Shown: piece after piece, positions 35,365-44,795 of the stretch
Layout of the letters: every line of letters begins with the position of its first letter
Position numbering within the stretch: the first letter of the stretch is position 1
Assembly: GCA_002479485.1 (NCBI GenBank)
Contig: DLNM01000035.1
Coordinates: 124,600-188,599, forward strand
Origin: Firmicutes bacterium UBA7510
GTDB taxonomy: Bacteria; Bacillota; Clostridia; Tissierellales; Sedimentibacteraceae
Reading direction: 5' to 3'
DNA length: 64,000 nt
The notes under the pieces: generated by a model
Databases searched by the model: none
Told to the model about the DNA's origin: nothing
The model's input: only the letters and a program-made list of their open reading frames with translations
Program-made: the position numbers and the translations under genes

Positions 35365-36582
35365 ATGGATAGTGTAGTTATAACAGGTATGGGAGTCATA
35401 TCCTCTGCTGGCACAAACCTTGAAGAATTTTGGAAAACACTATCATCTGGAACGATCACTTATAAAGAAATTGAAGAATATAAAGATGATAATAATTATC
35501 GAATAAAAATAGGTGCTCGTGTAGCAGATAATTCATGGCAAGTATTGGTGCCAAATCAATATAAACAAATATATGGCAAAGCATCTCAATATAGCATAGC
35601 AGCATCTATATCAGCACTTGAAAACGCAGGATTAGCTATAGAAGATTTATCTCATTTGAGAGTAGCTATTGTTCTAAGTACTACAATGGGAGAAATTAAT
35701 ATTGAAGAGCAGTTATCTATGATTAAGCAATGTGAAAATTATGAAAAAATTACAAAGGAGTTTCTTGAAAAGTATAGAACAGATAATATAGTATCTGCTA
35801 TAAGTAATATTCTAAATACTTCCGGACCAATATATGTTGTTCCTGCTGCTTGTGCAGGAGGCAATTATGCTGTTGGATTTGGTAAAAAACTTTTAGAGTG
35901 GGGTGAGGTTGACGTTGTAATAGCTGGTGGTGTGGATGTGTTTTCTAGAGTTGCATTTACTGGATTTCAAAGACTTCTATCACTATCACCAGATATGTGT
36001 AGACCCTTCGATAAAGACAGGAAAGGTCTAGTGGTTGGAGAAGGCTGTGGCATTGTAATAATGGAAAAATTATGCTCTGCAAAAGCAAGAAAAGCTCATA
36101 TATATGGCGAAATCATGGGAGTCGGATTAACGTCAGATAGATTTCATATGACATCACCACATCCACAGGGAGATGGCGCTGAAAGAGCAATAGCTTGTGC
36201 AATCAAAGAGGCTAATATTTCACCTGAAGATATAAATTATATTTCAGCTCATGGAACAGGAACAGTAGCAAATGATAAAATTGAGGTTAAAGCTCTTAAG
36301 GCAGTTTTTGGTTCAGATAAAGTTCCACCAATAAGTTCTATTAAATCTATGATAGGTCACCCTATGGGTGCAGCTGGAGCTTTAGAATTAATAGCATCTA
36401 TTCAAATGATGGAAAGAAGCATATTGATTCCTACAGTTAATTATTTACACCCAGATCCAGACTGTGATATTGACTGCGTTCCTAATATTGCACGTAAAGC
36501 AAATATTAATTTTATTCTATCTAATTCATTTGGATTTGGGGGACAATCTAGTAGTATTATTATCAAAAATGGGAGTAAATAA
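35365..36582 (+). CDS. Discrete ketosynthase (FabF/type II PKS), catalytically complete
   Basis: A 405-residue FabF-type condensing enzyme starting DSVVITGMGVIS. The triad is Cys163 (PAACAGGN), His296 (SAHGTGT) and His332 (SMIGHPMG). The next gene is a ketosynthase-like protein that has lost its catalytic residues, so the pair has the KS/chain-length-factor layout of type II PKS. A carrier, a dehydratase and a second ketosynthase pair follow within 3 kb, and a reductase lies further downstream. This resembles the highly reducing type II systems that make polyenes. Spacing to its partner is zero bases. Confidence 0.95.
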   Translation: MDSVVITGMGVISSAGTNLEEFWKTLSSGTITYKEIEEYKDDNNYRIKIGARVADNSWQVLVPNQYKQIYGKASQYSIAASISALENAGLAIEDLSHLRVAIVLSTTMGEINIEEQLSMIKQCENYEKITKEFLEKYRTDNIVSAISNILNTSGPIYVVPAACAGGNYAVGFGKKLLEWGEVDVVIAGGVDVFSRVAFTGFQRLLSLSPDMCRPFDKDRKGLVVGEGCGIVIMEKLCSAKARKAHIYGEIMGVGLTSDRFHMTSPHPQGDGAERAIACAIKEANISPEDINYISAHGTGTVANDKIEVKALKAVFGSDKVPPISSIKSMIGHPMGAAGALELIASIQMMERSILIPTVNYLHPDPDCDIDCVPNIARKANINFILSNSFGFGGQSSSIIIKNGSK

Positions 36583-37563
36583 ATGAAAAAAAATAGAGTG
36601 TATATAACTAGCTCAGGGGTTATTATTGGAATGCAAGATGACAATATACATAAAGATTTTAAAATAAAGCCTGAACAATACGAACCATTGCTTAAAAATT
36701 TTCAAACAAGAAATATTGATAGAATTAGTAAAATATCAATAGCCGCTGCTGCTATGACATTAGCAAAAGCCGGTATAAACATTGAAAAAGATAGTATAAA
36801 TGATTACATGATGATTTTAGGAACTCAGTATAGTGCCCTGGAAAGTATACATAATTATGATATGGAAGCTTTAAAAAATGGAGCGTTAGCTGTTAATCCA
36901 GGTTTGTTTCCGAATACTGTTCTTAACTCTCCAGCATGTCAAGTAAGCATACAGTTTTCAATTGCTGGCCCTGTATATACAGTTTGCAATGGATTAACAT
37001 CAAGTCTTGATTCTATAGGTATGGGATACAATTTTATTAGAATGGGTTTATCGTCAATGGTCTTGGCTGGTGGTGTGGATGAAAATGCAGAGCTTCAAAT
37101 CTTGATGAAAAATAGTGATAAAGGATTGGGAGAAGCAGGCGGATTTCTGATGCTAGAAAGCGAAAAAACAATAACAGATAATAAAAAACTTGCAGAAGTT
37201 GTTGGATATAAATCACAAGCACTAAATAGAGAGCAGAGAGTATCTCTAACTGAAACAATTGCAAGTTTAATTATTGATACAGCAGAATATGCAGGAGACA
37301 GTTATTGTAAAATATCAAATATGAGTTTAAGTTCAGATTTTGCTCTACAAGAGAGTGAAAAACTTCTTGATGATATATGCAAGAAAATGAATTACAACAA
37401 TTCAAGAGAATATATTGAAACAGATTGGATGGGAACTTACGGTATTGTACAAGCAAATAAAGCATTAATAGATATAAATACAAATAACAAAAAAAATGCA
37501 ATGTGGGTTTTGATTAACACAGACAAAGATAAAGTTGCTGTTCTTATTTTAAAAGGTATATAA
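36583..37563 (+). CDS. Degenerate ketosynthase, chain-length-factor-like
   Basis: 326 residues with the thiolase-fold pattern but shorter than its neighbour. Where the active cysteine should be, the sequence is GPVYTVCNGLTSSL, with Leu at the aligned position and a Cys three residues earlier. The HGTGT segment is missing and the last motif reads WMGTYGIVQ with no histidine. It is therefore inactive in condensation and most likely forms a heterodimer with the ketosynthase at 35365-36582 to set chain length. It begins directly after that gene's stop codon. Confidence 0.85.
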   Translation: MKKNRVYITSSGVIIGMQDDNIHKDFKIKPEQYEPLLKNFQTRNIDRISKISIAAAAMTLAKAGINIEKDSINDYMMILGTQYSALESIHNYDMEALKNGALAVNPGLFPNTVLNSPACQVSIQFSIAGPVYTVCNGLTSSLDSIGMGYNFIRMGLSSMVLAGGVDENAELQILMKNSDKGLGEAGGFLMLESEKTITDNKKLAEVVGYKSQALNREQRVSLTETIASLIIDTAEYAGDSYCKISNMSLSSDFALQESEKLLDDICKKMNYNNSREYIETDWMGTYGIVQANKALIDINTNNKKNAMWVLINTDKDKVAVLILKGI

Positions 37564-37601
37564 ATTGTATAAAAATTAATTAAATTTTGGAGGTCATAAT
37601 T

Positions 37602-37844
37602 ATGAACTGTGAAGAAAGAATCAAAGAGATAGTATGTGAAATAGTGGGTATTGACAAGGATGAAATAAATCCAGATGAATCTTTTATAGATGACATGGGT
37701 TTAGATTCACTTAGAGCTTTAGAAATCCTTGCAGCAATAGAAAATGAATTTAGTATCACAATTGAACCAGAAAGACTTCGAGATATGACAACACTCAATA
37801 ATGTTATTAAGCTTACCAATGAATATTTAGGTGAGAAAAAATGA
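37602..37844 (+). CDS. Acyl carrier protein of the type II system
   Basis: With the ATG at 37602 (GGAGGT seven bases upstream) the protein is 80 residues and looks like a canonical fatty-acid or type II PKS carrier: MGLDSLRALE with Ser36 as the phosphopantetheine site, and ENEFSITIE in the recognition helix region. Its last four bases overlap the start of the FabZ-like gene. Among the carriers in the window it is the closest to AcpP, so it probably carries the elongating polyketide chain. Confidence 0.95.
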   Translation: MNCEERIKEIVCEIVGIDKDEINPDESFIDDMGLDSLRALEILAAIENEFSITIEPERLRDMTTLNNVIKLTNEYLGEKK

Positions 37845-38287
37845 TTTCATTTGATGAAATTCAATCTATTTTAAAACAAAAATCACCTTTTATATTTGTT
37901 GATAGGGTAATTGAACATGAAAAAGGAAAGCGAATCGTATCCATAAAAAATGTAACTGGAAGCGAAATGTTCTCATCTTTTCACTTTCCAGATAATTCTG
38001 TATATCCGGGAATTTTTATAATTGAGTCAATCGCTCAAACTGCATCTATATTATGCTCGCTTGCATATGAGAATGAACCAAGTAATCAACAAATGCAATT
38101 TTTGGCACTGGGAGGGATGAAACGTGTCAACTTTTATAAGCCTGTCAGACCTGGTGATACTATGAGGATTGAAGTAGAAGCAGTTAAGTTGTACCAACAG
38201 ATGGCAATTGTAAAAGCTTGTGTGAAAGTAGATGATGCATTGATTGTGGAAGGACAATTGACATTCGGAGCGGTAAAAAATGAATAA
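37841..38287 (+). CDS. FabZ-like 3-hydroxyacyl-ACP dehydratase
   Basis: A 148-residue hot-dog-fold enzyme. The catalytic His48 lies in FHFPDNSVYPG and Glu62 in IIESIAQTAS, both in the FabZ order. It would remove water from 3-hydroxyacyl chains to give 2-enoyl-ACP. With a ketoreductase but no recognisable NADPH enoyl reductase in the window, the double bonds may stay, giving a polyene, unless the ATP-driven reductase set or another enzyme reduces them. It overlaps genes on both sides, so stoichiometric expression with the carrier is likely. Confidence 0.93.
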   Translation: MISFDEIQSILKQKSPFIFVDRVIEHEKGKRIVSIKNVTGSEMFSSFHFPDNSVYPGIFIIESIAQTASILCSLAYENEPSNQQMQFLALGGMKRVNFYKPVRPGDTMRIEVEAVKLYQQMAIVKACVKVDDALIVEGQLTFGAVKNE

Positions 38288-39455
38288 AACAGATGGGCAT
38301 GATATATGTATTATTGGAATAGGTGTTGTTTCTGTGTTTGGCGATACTATTGAAGATTATTTTGACGGAATAAATAGTAGTAACAATGAAATTACAAAAA
38401 TAACGGATAAACATATATTAAAAGATATTCAAATACCAGTATTTAAAACTGACTTCCAATCACAATCTGAAGAACCTGAAGATAGAATTTTAACTATGGG
38501 CAATAAAGCAATTAGAGCTGCTTTAAAAGATCGTAATTTTGATAATTATCCAAGTGCTGAGCGTATCTGTTTGATAATTGGATCAGGAATAGGACTGACA
38601 GATCAATATTATTTTGATGAGAGTAAGGCTAATGAAGCAAATTATTTCTGTTCTTTAGCGTACAAGCTATCAGAAATTACAGAACTAAAATGTGATGTAG
38701 TTTATATTGGAAATGCATGTTCAGCTGGAAGTCAGGCTATTAGTTATGGTATGGATCTTCTTAAATCGAAAAGATATGATCTAGTAATTGCTGGTGGTAT
38801 TGATATTATTTCACAAGCAGCATATGCAGGTTTCTTAAGACTAAATGCTATTGATTTAGATGGATGTAAACCATTTGACATAAGGCGCAATGGAATTGCA
38901 ATTGGCGAAGGTGCAGTTTTTTATGTTTTAGAAAGAAGAGAATCAATACGAAATCAAAGAAAAATCTATTGCTCTCTTCCTGGAGCTGGTGTGACTTGCG
39001 ATGCATATCACATTGTGCAAATAAATCCAGATGGAAAACAAGTTGTCAGAGCCATGGATGAAGCACTCTCTATGTCTCATTTATGTAAAAATGATGTTGA
39101 TTTAATAGTTGCACATGGCACTGGAACAATACAAAATGATAAAATTGAGTCCCAAATAATAAATCAATATTTTCAAAACCATGCAAATAATATATATGTT
39201 ACAGCGCCGAAAGGTGCGATTGGGCATACAGGAGGAGCATCTGGAGCCTTTGGGGTTCTGGTAGCAATAGGTGTTTTTAAAAACAATATAATCCCACCTA
39301 TTTGCAATTTAGAAGAGCAAGATCCTGTATGCGATGTTTTAGTTTCAAAATGTTGTATAAAGCATAAAGCAAAATTAGCTATGGTTAATACATTTGCATT
39401 TGGTGGAACAAATGTAATAATTTTATGTAAAAATGAAGAACAGAGTGTGATGTAA
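38280..39455 (+). CDS. Second discrete ketosynthase, catalytically complete
   Basis: A 391-residue FabF-type enzyme. The triad is Cys147 (GNACSAGSQ), His279 (VAHGTGTIQ) and His316 (AIGHTGGASG). It starts DICIIGIGVVSVFGD. Its partner downstream is an unusually short degenerate homolog. Having two ketosynthase pairs suggests either two chains or two length ranges, as in aryl-polyene-type systems where different condensing enzymes serve priming and elongation. It overlaps the dehydratase gene by 8 bases. Confidence 0.94.
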   Translation: MNKTDGHDICIIGIGVVSVFGDTIEDYFDGINSSNNEITKITDKHILKDIQIPVFKTDFQSQSEEPEDRILTMGNKAIRAALKDRNFDNYPSAERICLIIGSGIGLTDQYYFDESKANEANYFCSLAYKLSEITELKCDVVYIGNACSAGSQAISYGMDLLKSKRYDLVIAGGIDIISQAAYAGFLRLNAIDLDGCKPFDIRRNGIAIGEGAVFYVLERRESIRNQRKIYCSLPGAGVTCDAYHIVQINPDGKQVVRAMDEALSMSHLCKNDVDLIVAHGTGTIQNDKIESQIINQYFQNHANNIYVTAPKGAIGHTGGASGAFGVLVAIGVFKNNIIPPICNLEEQDPVCDVLVSKCCIKHKAKLAMVNTFAFGGTNVIILCKNEEQSVM

Positions 39456-39982
39456 TGAGCATTGTAGTAACTGATTGGGTATATTTATTTGGAAGAAAAT
39501 TTGATGAGCATGAGTTTTTGCACCGTGATTCACGATTAATGAGTGTGCAAACTAAAACTGTTATAAAAATTGCACAACAGCTTTATGCTAAGGTAAAGGG
39601 TAATGAAATAAATTCTGAAGATATTGGTATTGTATTTTCTAGTGATACTGGACCGCTTGAGTCTATATTAGAATACAATTCAATATTAAAAAATAAAGGA
39701 TATATTGGTATCAATCCTAGTAAGTTTCCTAATATAATGTCAGCAACCGCGTTATCAAGAATAGCTATAGAAATTGGAGCAAAAGGACCTTGTGTGCCAT
39801 TATTATCCTCTAAGAACAATAAACATGCATTAATATATGGTATAGAGCAAATATCTGCTAAAAGATGTTGTGCTATTATGATTATTCATATAAATAAAAT
39901 GAATGATTGTTTTGGATTATTTATTGAAGATGAGTGCTCTTGTCATAGAAGAGGTATTAAATCAAAACTTGTTGTTAAATAG
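39455..39982 (+). CDS. Half-length degenerate ketosynthase partner
   Basis: Only 175 residues, equal to the N-terminal half of a thiolase-fold subunit. The segment aligned with the active site reads GAKGPCVPLLSSKN, with no nucleophilic cysteine at the proper place, and both histidine motifs lie beyond its end. It starts one base into the stop of the upstream ketosynthase (TAATG), so it is translationally coupled. It may be a minimal chain-length factor or a docking subunit. The frame closes cleanly, and I saw no continuing homology downstream, so a recent frameshift is not evident. Confidence 0.7.
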   Translation: MSIVVTDWVYLFGRKFDEHEFLHRDSRLMSVQTKTVIKIAQQLYAKVKGNEINSEDIGIVFSSDTGPLESILEYNSILKNKGYIGINPSKFPNIMSATALSRIAIEIGAKGPCVPLLSSKNNKHALIYGIEQISAKRCCAIMIIHINKMNDCFGLFIEDECSCHRRGIKSKLVVK

Positions 39983-40062
39983 AAAAAAGTAAATAGTTAA
40001 CATATAAAGATATTATATTCAAACATTGATGTAAAAAATATTGTACCAAAAGGTAGGTAAAC

Positions 40063-41373
40063 ATGAAGTTAGCATTGATTTCCCCAATTGGAGTTGGAAT
40101 GGGCACAAATGAAGAAAATAAATATACAGCAGAACTGTACAGTAATCTTAGAGGGATAGATTCCTTAAGGGAATTAATGTCCTGCGCAAATTCTCCGTTA
40201 CTTACAGTTGCTTCAATATTGGAAAGCTTTTTCGATGAAATAGAGTATATTGATGAAGAGATTGAAGATATTGATTGGGAGAAGCAATATGATATGGTAG
40301 CTATGTCATTTATGACACAACAAGCAACCAGAGCATTTATATTAGCTGAGAAATTTAAGAAAAAAGGCGTTTATCTTATTGCTGGAGGTATGCATCCTAC
40401 AAATTCACCTGAAGAAGTTCTTAAATATTTTAATACAGTTTTTATAGGAGAAGGTGAAATAACTCTTCCTCAATTTATGAGGGATTATCTTAACAATAAA
40501 CCATTGAGTGTATATAAAAATACTAAAGAAATAAATATGGAAGAGGTTCCTATACCTAGATATGATTTATTAAAAATAAATAAGTATAAAACTATACCAT
40601 TACAAATTTCAAGAGGATGCCCTCATAACTGTGAATTTTGTGCTTCAACTAAAGTATATGGACCAAAATATCGTCATAAAAGCGTAGCTAAGGTGATGCG
40701 TGAAATTGAAATTATTCAAAAGTTAAAACCAAATGCACAGATTTATTTTACTGATGACAATATGCTTGTTAAAAAGAACTTCGCAATAGAATTGCTAGAT
40801 GCATTGAAAGATAAGAAGATACGTTGGATGACACACACAGATATAAGTGTTGCTGATCAGGATGAAATTCTTAAAAGACTATTTTCAGCAGGTTGTCGTA
40901 AACTTGTTATTGGTTTTGAGAGCATTATTCCTGAATCTTTATACGCCGTTGAAAAATGGAAGTATAACCACATGAAAAGATATGGCGAAGAAATACAAAA
41001 AATACAGTCTTATGGAATAGGTGTATGGGGAACTTTCATAGTTGGTTTAGATGGTGATGATAAATCAGTTTTTCAAAGAGTAGTTGATTTTACACTTAAA
41101 AACAATTTGTATGGAGCAATGATATCAGTTCCAACTCCATTTCCAGGCTCAAGTCTTCATACAAGGTTACTAGAAGAAGGAAGAATCCTAACTACGAATT
41201 GGGGAAGTTATAGTCTTTGGAACGTGGTTGTACAACCCAAAAATATGAGTGTTGATGATTTAAAAGAGGGTTTCCGCTATGCACTGACACAGATTTACTC
41301 AAAAGAGTCCTCTGAGAAACGAATGAATTATTTTAAAAATATATATTTGACACTTAGGAGAGAGAAACGTTGA
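40063..41373 (+). CDS. B12-binding-type radical SAM enzyme (close paralog group, member 3)
   Basis: 436 residues. The N-terminal B12-type domain includes SPLLTVASILES and AGGMHPTNSPEEV; the radical SAM ligands are Cys186, Cys190 and Cys193 (RGCPHNCEFC), then YFTDDNML. The C terminus ends SSEKRMNYFKN, like members 1 and 4. The next radical SAM gene overlaps its stop by one base in a TTGA junction, so members 3 and 4 are made together and may work as a pair on one substrate. The exact reaction is unknown. Confidence 0.9.
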   Translation: MKLALISPIGVGMGTNEENKYTAELYSNLRGIDSLRELMSCANSPLLTVASILESFFDEIEYIDEEIEDIDWEKQYDMVAMSFMTQQATRAFILAEKFKKKGVYLIAGGMHPTNSPEEVLKYFNTVFIGEGEITLPQFMRDYLNNKPLSVYKNTKEINMEEVPIPRYDLLKINKYKTIPLQISRGCPHNCEFCASTKVYGPKYRHKSVAKVMREIEIIQKLKPNAQIYFTDDNMLVKKNFAIELLDALKDKKIRWMTHTDISVADQDEILKRLFSAGCRKLVIGFESIIPESLYAVEKWKYNHMKRYGEEIQKIQSYGIGVWGTFIVGLDGDDKSVFQRVVDFTLKNNLYGAMISVPTPFPGSSLHTRLLEEGRILTTNWGSYSLWNVVVQPKNMSVDDLKEGFRYALTQIYSKESSEKRMNYFKNIYLTLRREKR

Positions 41374-42677
41374 AACGTCTGTTATTATTGGTTCCAAAAT
41401 GTGATGGACCAACGGAAAATAAAAAATGGAATGAATACTGGTCTAATGATATTGAAGACTTAGTTACCCAAAACATGTGGAGAATCTTTACCCCTGGTGT
41501 TCTTGTACTTGCGAAATTAGCTGAGGAAACTAAAATGTATGAAGTACAAGTTGTTGACGAGGAATTTCAAGAATTAGACATGACAGAAAAATATGAACTG
41601 GTTGCAATGTATACTGTTACACCGAATGCAAAAAGAGCATATAAATTAGCGGAATATTATAAACAGCAAGGTGCTTATGTTGTTCTTGGTGGAGTACATG
41701 CCACGGTTTGTTCCGATGAGGCAATTAAACATGCAGATACGATCATGATTGGAGAAACTGAATATACTTGGCCTATATTTTTAAAAGATTATAAAATGAA
41801 TATGACTAAAAAAATATATTCACAACCTTTAGGAGAAGTTGATTTAGATTATTCTCCTATGCCTTCATTCCATCTTTTACCTGAGAATGCACGAAAACTA
41901 GTAGCTATTCAAACTGCAAGAGGTTGTCCACATGGATGTAAATTTTGCAACCTACGTAGTTTGTATGGAAAACAATATAGAACAAAAAAGATTGAGAACA
42001 TAGATAAAGAAATTCAAGCTGTTAAGCAAATAAATCCACTTGCGATGATATATTTTACAGATGATAACTTGTTTTGCCATGAAGAACATGCAAAACTACT
42101 TATGCAAAAAATCAGTACATATAATCTAACATGGTACGCTAATAGTGATATTTCCTTTGGTGCAAACAGAGAACTCATAAAAATGGCGTATAAAAGTGGT
42201 TGTAGACAAGTGCTAATCGGACTTGAAAGCGCTAATTCTGCTAATCTGAAAGGATTAGATGAAAACAGTTTTAAAAGCCGCAACTATGTAAATTACAAGA
42301 GTTTAATTGAAAATATTCAATCTTGTGGTATAGGGGTTATTGGAAGTTTTATTCTTGGACTTGATGAGGATAATGAAGATATTTTTGATAAAACAATTGA
42401 CTTCATATTAGATACAAAGTTATATGGTGCAAACATTACTGTCAATACGCCTTATCCAGGAACTTTGAATTTTAAAGCAATGTGTGATGATAATAGAATA
42501 CTAACATATGATTGGAATCACTATACTATATTCAATCCTGTAATCAAGCCTAAAAAAATGACAGTAGAAAAATTAAACGAAGGATACTTAAGAGTTATGA
42601 AAACTATCAATTCATCACAAAATATTAAAAACAAGATGAATTATTTTAAAGAAAAGTTGAGTAACAAAGAAAAATGA
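41370..42677 (+). CDS. B12-binding-type radical SAM enzyme (close paralog group, member 4)
   Basis: 435 residues, TTG start within the stop of the previous gene and behind AGGAGAG. The B12-type domain has PGVLVLAKLAEE and LGGVHATVCSDEA; the ligands are Cys186, Cys190 and Cys193 (RGCPHGCKFC), at the same residue numbers as member 3. The WNEYWSNDIEDLV segment near the N terminus is unique in the group. It overlaps the dehydratase/reductase-like gene by four bases, which couples it to that redox system. Confidence 0.9.
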   Translation: MKRLLLLVPKCDGPTENKKWNEYWSNDIEDLVTQNMWRIFTPGVLVLAKLAEETKMYEVQVVDEEFQELDMTEKYELVAMYTVTPNAKRAYKLAEYYKQQGAYVVLGGVHATVCSDEAIKHADTIMIGETEYTWPIFLKDYKMNMTKKIYSQPLGEVDLDYSPMPSFHLLPENARKLVAIQTARGCPHGCKFCNLRSLYGKQYRTKKIENIDKEIQAVKQINPLAMIYFTDDNLFCHEEHAKLLMQKISTYNLTWYANSDISFGANRELIKMAYKSGCRQVLIGLESANSANLKGLDENSFKSRNYVNYKSLIENIQSCGIGVIGSFILGLDEDNEDIFDKTIDFILDTKLYGANITVNTPYPGTLNFKAMCDDNRILTYDWNHYTIFNPVIKPKKMTVEKLNEGYLRVMKTINSSQNIKNKMNYFKEKLSNKEK

Positions 42678-44794
42678 TAGAACTTGACAGAAAACCGATT
42701 ATTGGATATATGTGTTCATATGTTCCACATCAATTAATTAGTGATCTTGGATTTTTAGTTGTTAATTTAAATGATTATAACGAAGAAATAGAAAAAAGCG
42801 CAACCAAGCTCCCTGTTAACTTATGCAGTTATGCGTTACACTGTGCCGAAATTTTGGATCGAATTAAAATTGATGGACTCATTATTACTAATTGCTGCAA
42901 CAGTATGCAACGCCTGTATGATTACATTAAGCTGACTAAACCAGATATGTTTTGTTATATGCTTGAGCTTCCACGTGATAATAATAAAGAAGAGTGTATG
43001 TTTTTTGGTAGCCATATAGAAGATTTAGTGGATAAATTAAACGAGGTGTTCTCTTTAGAAAATAGTTTGCCACTTCATGAAAATGATAATCAACTTAATG
43101 TGGATAAGAATAATGAAATTTATGTTTTAGGCAATGCGATATCTACATTGCTTCGTGAACAAATAAAGAATCATTTTAAAGAATATAATCTTGAGATAAA
43201 CCATTGCGGAATGAGAAACAACGGAGATGCATTATGGAAAAAATATATATGTTATACATCAAACATAACGCAAATAGATGACTATGAAAATCCTTGTGCT
43301 AGAATGAACAGTTTTATTGATAGATTTAAAGATTATATAAAAACTAACCATCGGTTAAAAGGTGTTGTATATTTTTCAACTAAGAATTGTGATAACTATT
43401 TGTTTAACTATTCTGCTGTTCAAGAATTGTGTAAAGCTAATGGTATTCCAGTAATTGAGTTGGAGGTTAATTATAATGAAAAATGTTCTGGTCAATTATC
43501 GACAAGGATTGAGGCATTTATTGAATGTTTAAAATATAATAATTCACATGATTTTATTAAATCTAACTTAAAAGAACCTAATATTAATAATGAATTTGTA
43601 CAACGCATGAAGTTAACAGGAGCAATTATACCAAATATACCGCTCAAAGCAATTCAAATGGTTATTGAGAATCAAGTAGATATATTTACAAATATAATTT
43701 GGAAAAATCCAGAGAAAATTGTATGGACAAATATGGTTATGACTCCGGAATTGTTTTATGCTGCCGGTCTAATCCCAGTTAATATTGAATTGATTGCTGG
43801 TTGGTTGTCATCACTTCATTTATCAAGAAAGTATATTTCTCATAGTGAAGGTAATGGTTTTAGTTCCTCGATATGTTCATATCATAAAGCAATGTTGGGG
43901 TTAATTGAAGAAGGAGGATTAAGTCGTCCTCAAGGAGCAGTTATTTCCTCACATATTTGTGATGGTGGCGTAGGGGTTTTAAACTTTTTTAAATGGAAAT
44001 ATGGTACTGATTCGTTTGTATTAAATGTTCCATTTGATAGAAAAAATATTAATAAAGATTACTTGCTAAGCCAATATAAAAATTTAGTTTTATGGATTGA
44101 AAAATACACGAATAAGAAGTTATCCAATGAAAAAATTCTAGAAGCTTTAGAGTTATCTAATAAGACCAGAGAAGATTGGCTTAAGGTGTTTGAACTGAGA
44201 AAAGGAGCTCCAGTTGTTCCAGGGCGATTTATGCTTAGAAACTTATTTGGTGCAACTTTTTTATTTGGTTCACAATTTGGATATGAATTAATAAAAGAAT
44301 ATTATGATGAAATGTTTGAACGCTATAAAAAGGCCAAAGAAAATAAAACTCCCAAAAACTGTAAACGAATTTTATGGGTTCACTTTGCACCACTTTATAA
44401 TAACAATTTACTAGAATATCTAGAAGAAGAACTTGGATGTTATATAGTTTTTGATATTACAGGTCATATATATTGGCCTGAGTATAATTTAGACAAGCCT
44501 TTAGAAAGCCTAGTCGAACGTACTCTATCTCATTTTTATTTAGGAGAAGCAGAAGAAAGAAAACAATTATATGCGAAAATTATTCAAGATTATAAGATTG
44601 ATGGAGTGATACATATGATGCACAATGGTTGTCGTGCTATTGCTGGTGCTTCATGGCAAGTGAGGGATGTAGCAGATGAGTTGGACGTACCTTATCTTGA
44701 ATTATCTGGAGATTGTATTGATCAGAGAGGCTTCTCAGAGGAACAAATGAAATTGAGGCTCGAAGCTTTTAAGGAAACTATTTGGAGGAGATAA
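42674..44794 (+). CDS. Fused double HgdB/BcrBC-like iron-sulfur dehydratase or reductase component
   Basis: A 706-residue protein made of two 2-hydroxyacyl-CoA-dehydratase D-type units. The N-terminal unit (about 1-290) has GYMCSYVPHQL, NLCSYALHC and TNCCNSMQRLYD. The C-terminal unit (about 300-706) has SSICSYHKAM, SSHICDGG, LWVHFAPLYNNN and MMHNGCRAI. Such proteins hold [4Fe-4S] clusters and, with an ATP-driven activase, do low-potential electron transfer for dehydration of 2-hydroxyacyl-CoA or reduction of aromatic rings. A fusion of two units is uncommon. With the next two genes it forms a complete set: fusion component, activase, second subunit. The substrate is more likely a carrier- or CoA-bound cluster intermediate than an amino-acid catabolite, because no fermentation genes are nearby. 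Confidence 0.85.
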   Translation: MIELDRKPIIGYMCSYVPHQLISDLGFLVVNLNDYNEEIEKSATKLPVNLCSYALHCAEILDRIKIDGLIITNCCNSMQRLYDYIKLTKPDMFCYMLELPRDNNKEECMFFGSHIEDLVDKLNEVFSLENSLPLHENDNQLNVDKNNEIYVLGNAISTLLREQIKNHFKEYNLEINHCGMRNNGDALWKKYICYTSNITQIDDYENPCARMNSFIDRFKDYIKTNHRLKGVVYFSTKNCDNYLFNYSAVQELCKANGIPVIELEVNYNEKCSGQLSTRIEAFIECLKYNNSHDFIKSNLKEPNINNEFVQRMKLTGAIIPNIPLKAIQMVIENQVDIFTNIIWKNPEKIVWTNMVMTPELFYAAGLIPVNIELIAGWLSSLHLSRKYISHSEGNGFSSSICSYHKAMLGLIEEGGLSRPQGAVISSHICDGGVGVLNFFKWKYGTDSFVLNVPFDRKNINKDYLLSQYKNLVLWIEKYTNKKLSNEKILEALELSNKTREDWLKVFELRKGAPVVPGRFMLRNLFGATFLFGSQFGYELIKEYYDEMFERYKKAKENKTPKNCKRILWVHFAPLYNNNLLEYLEEELGCYIVFDITGHIYWPEYNLDKPLESLVERTLSHFYLGEAEERKQLYAKIIQDYKIDGVIHMMHNGCRAIAGASWQVRDVADELDVPYLELSGDCIDQRGFSEEQMKLRLEAFKETIWRR

Positions 44795-44795
44795 A

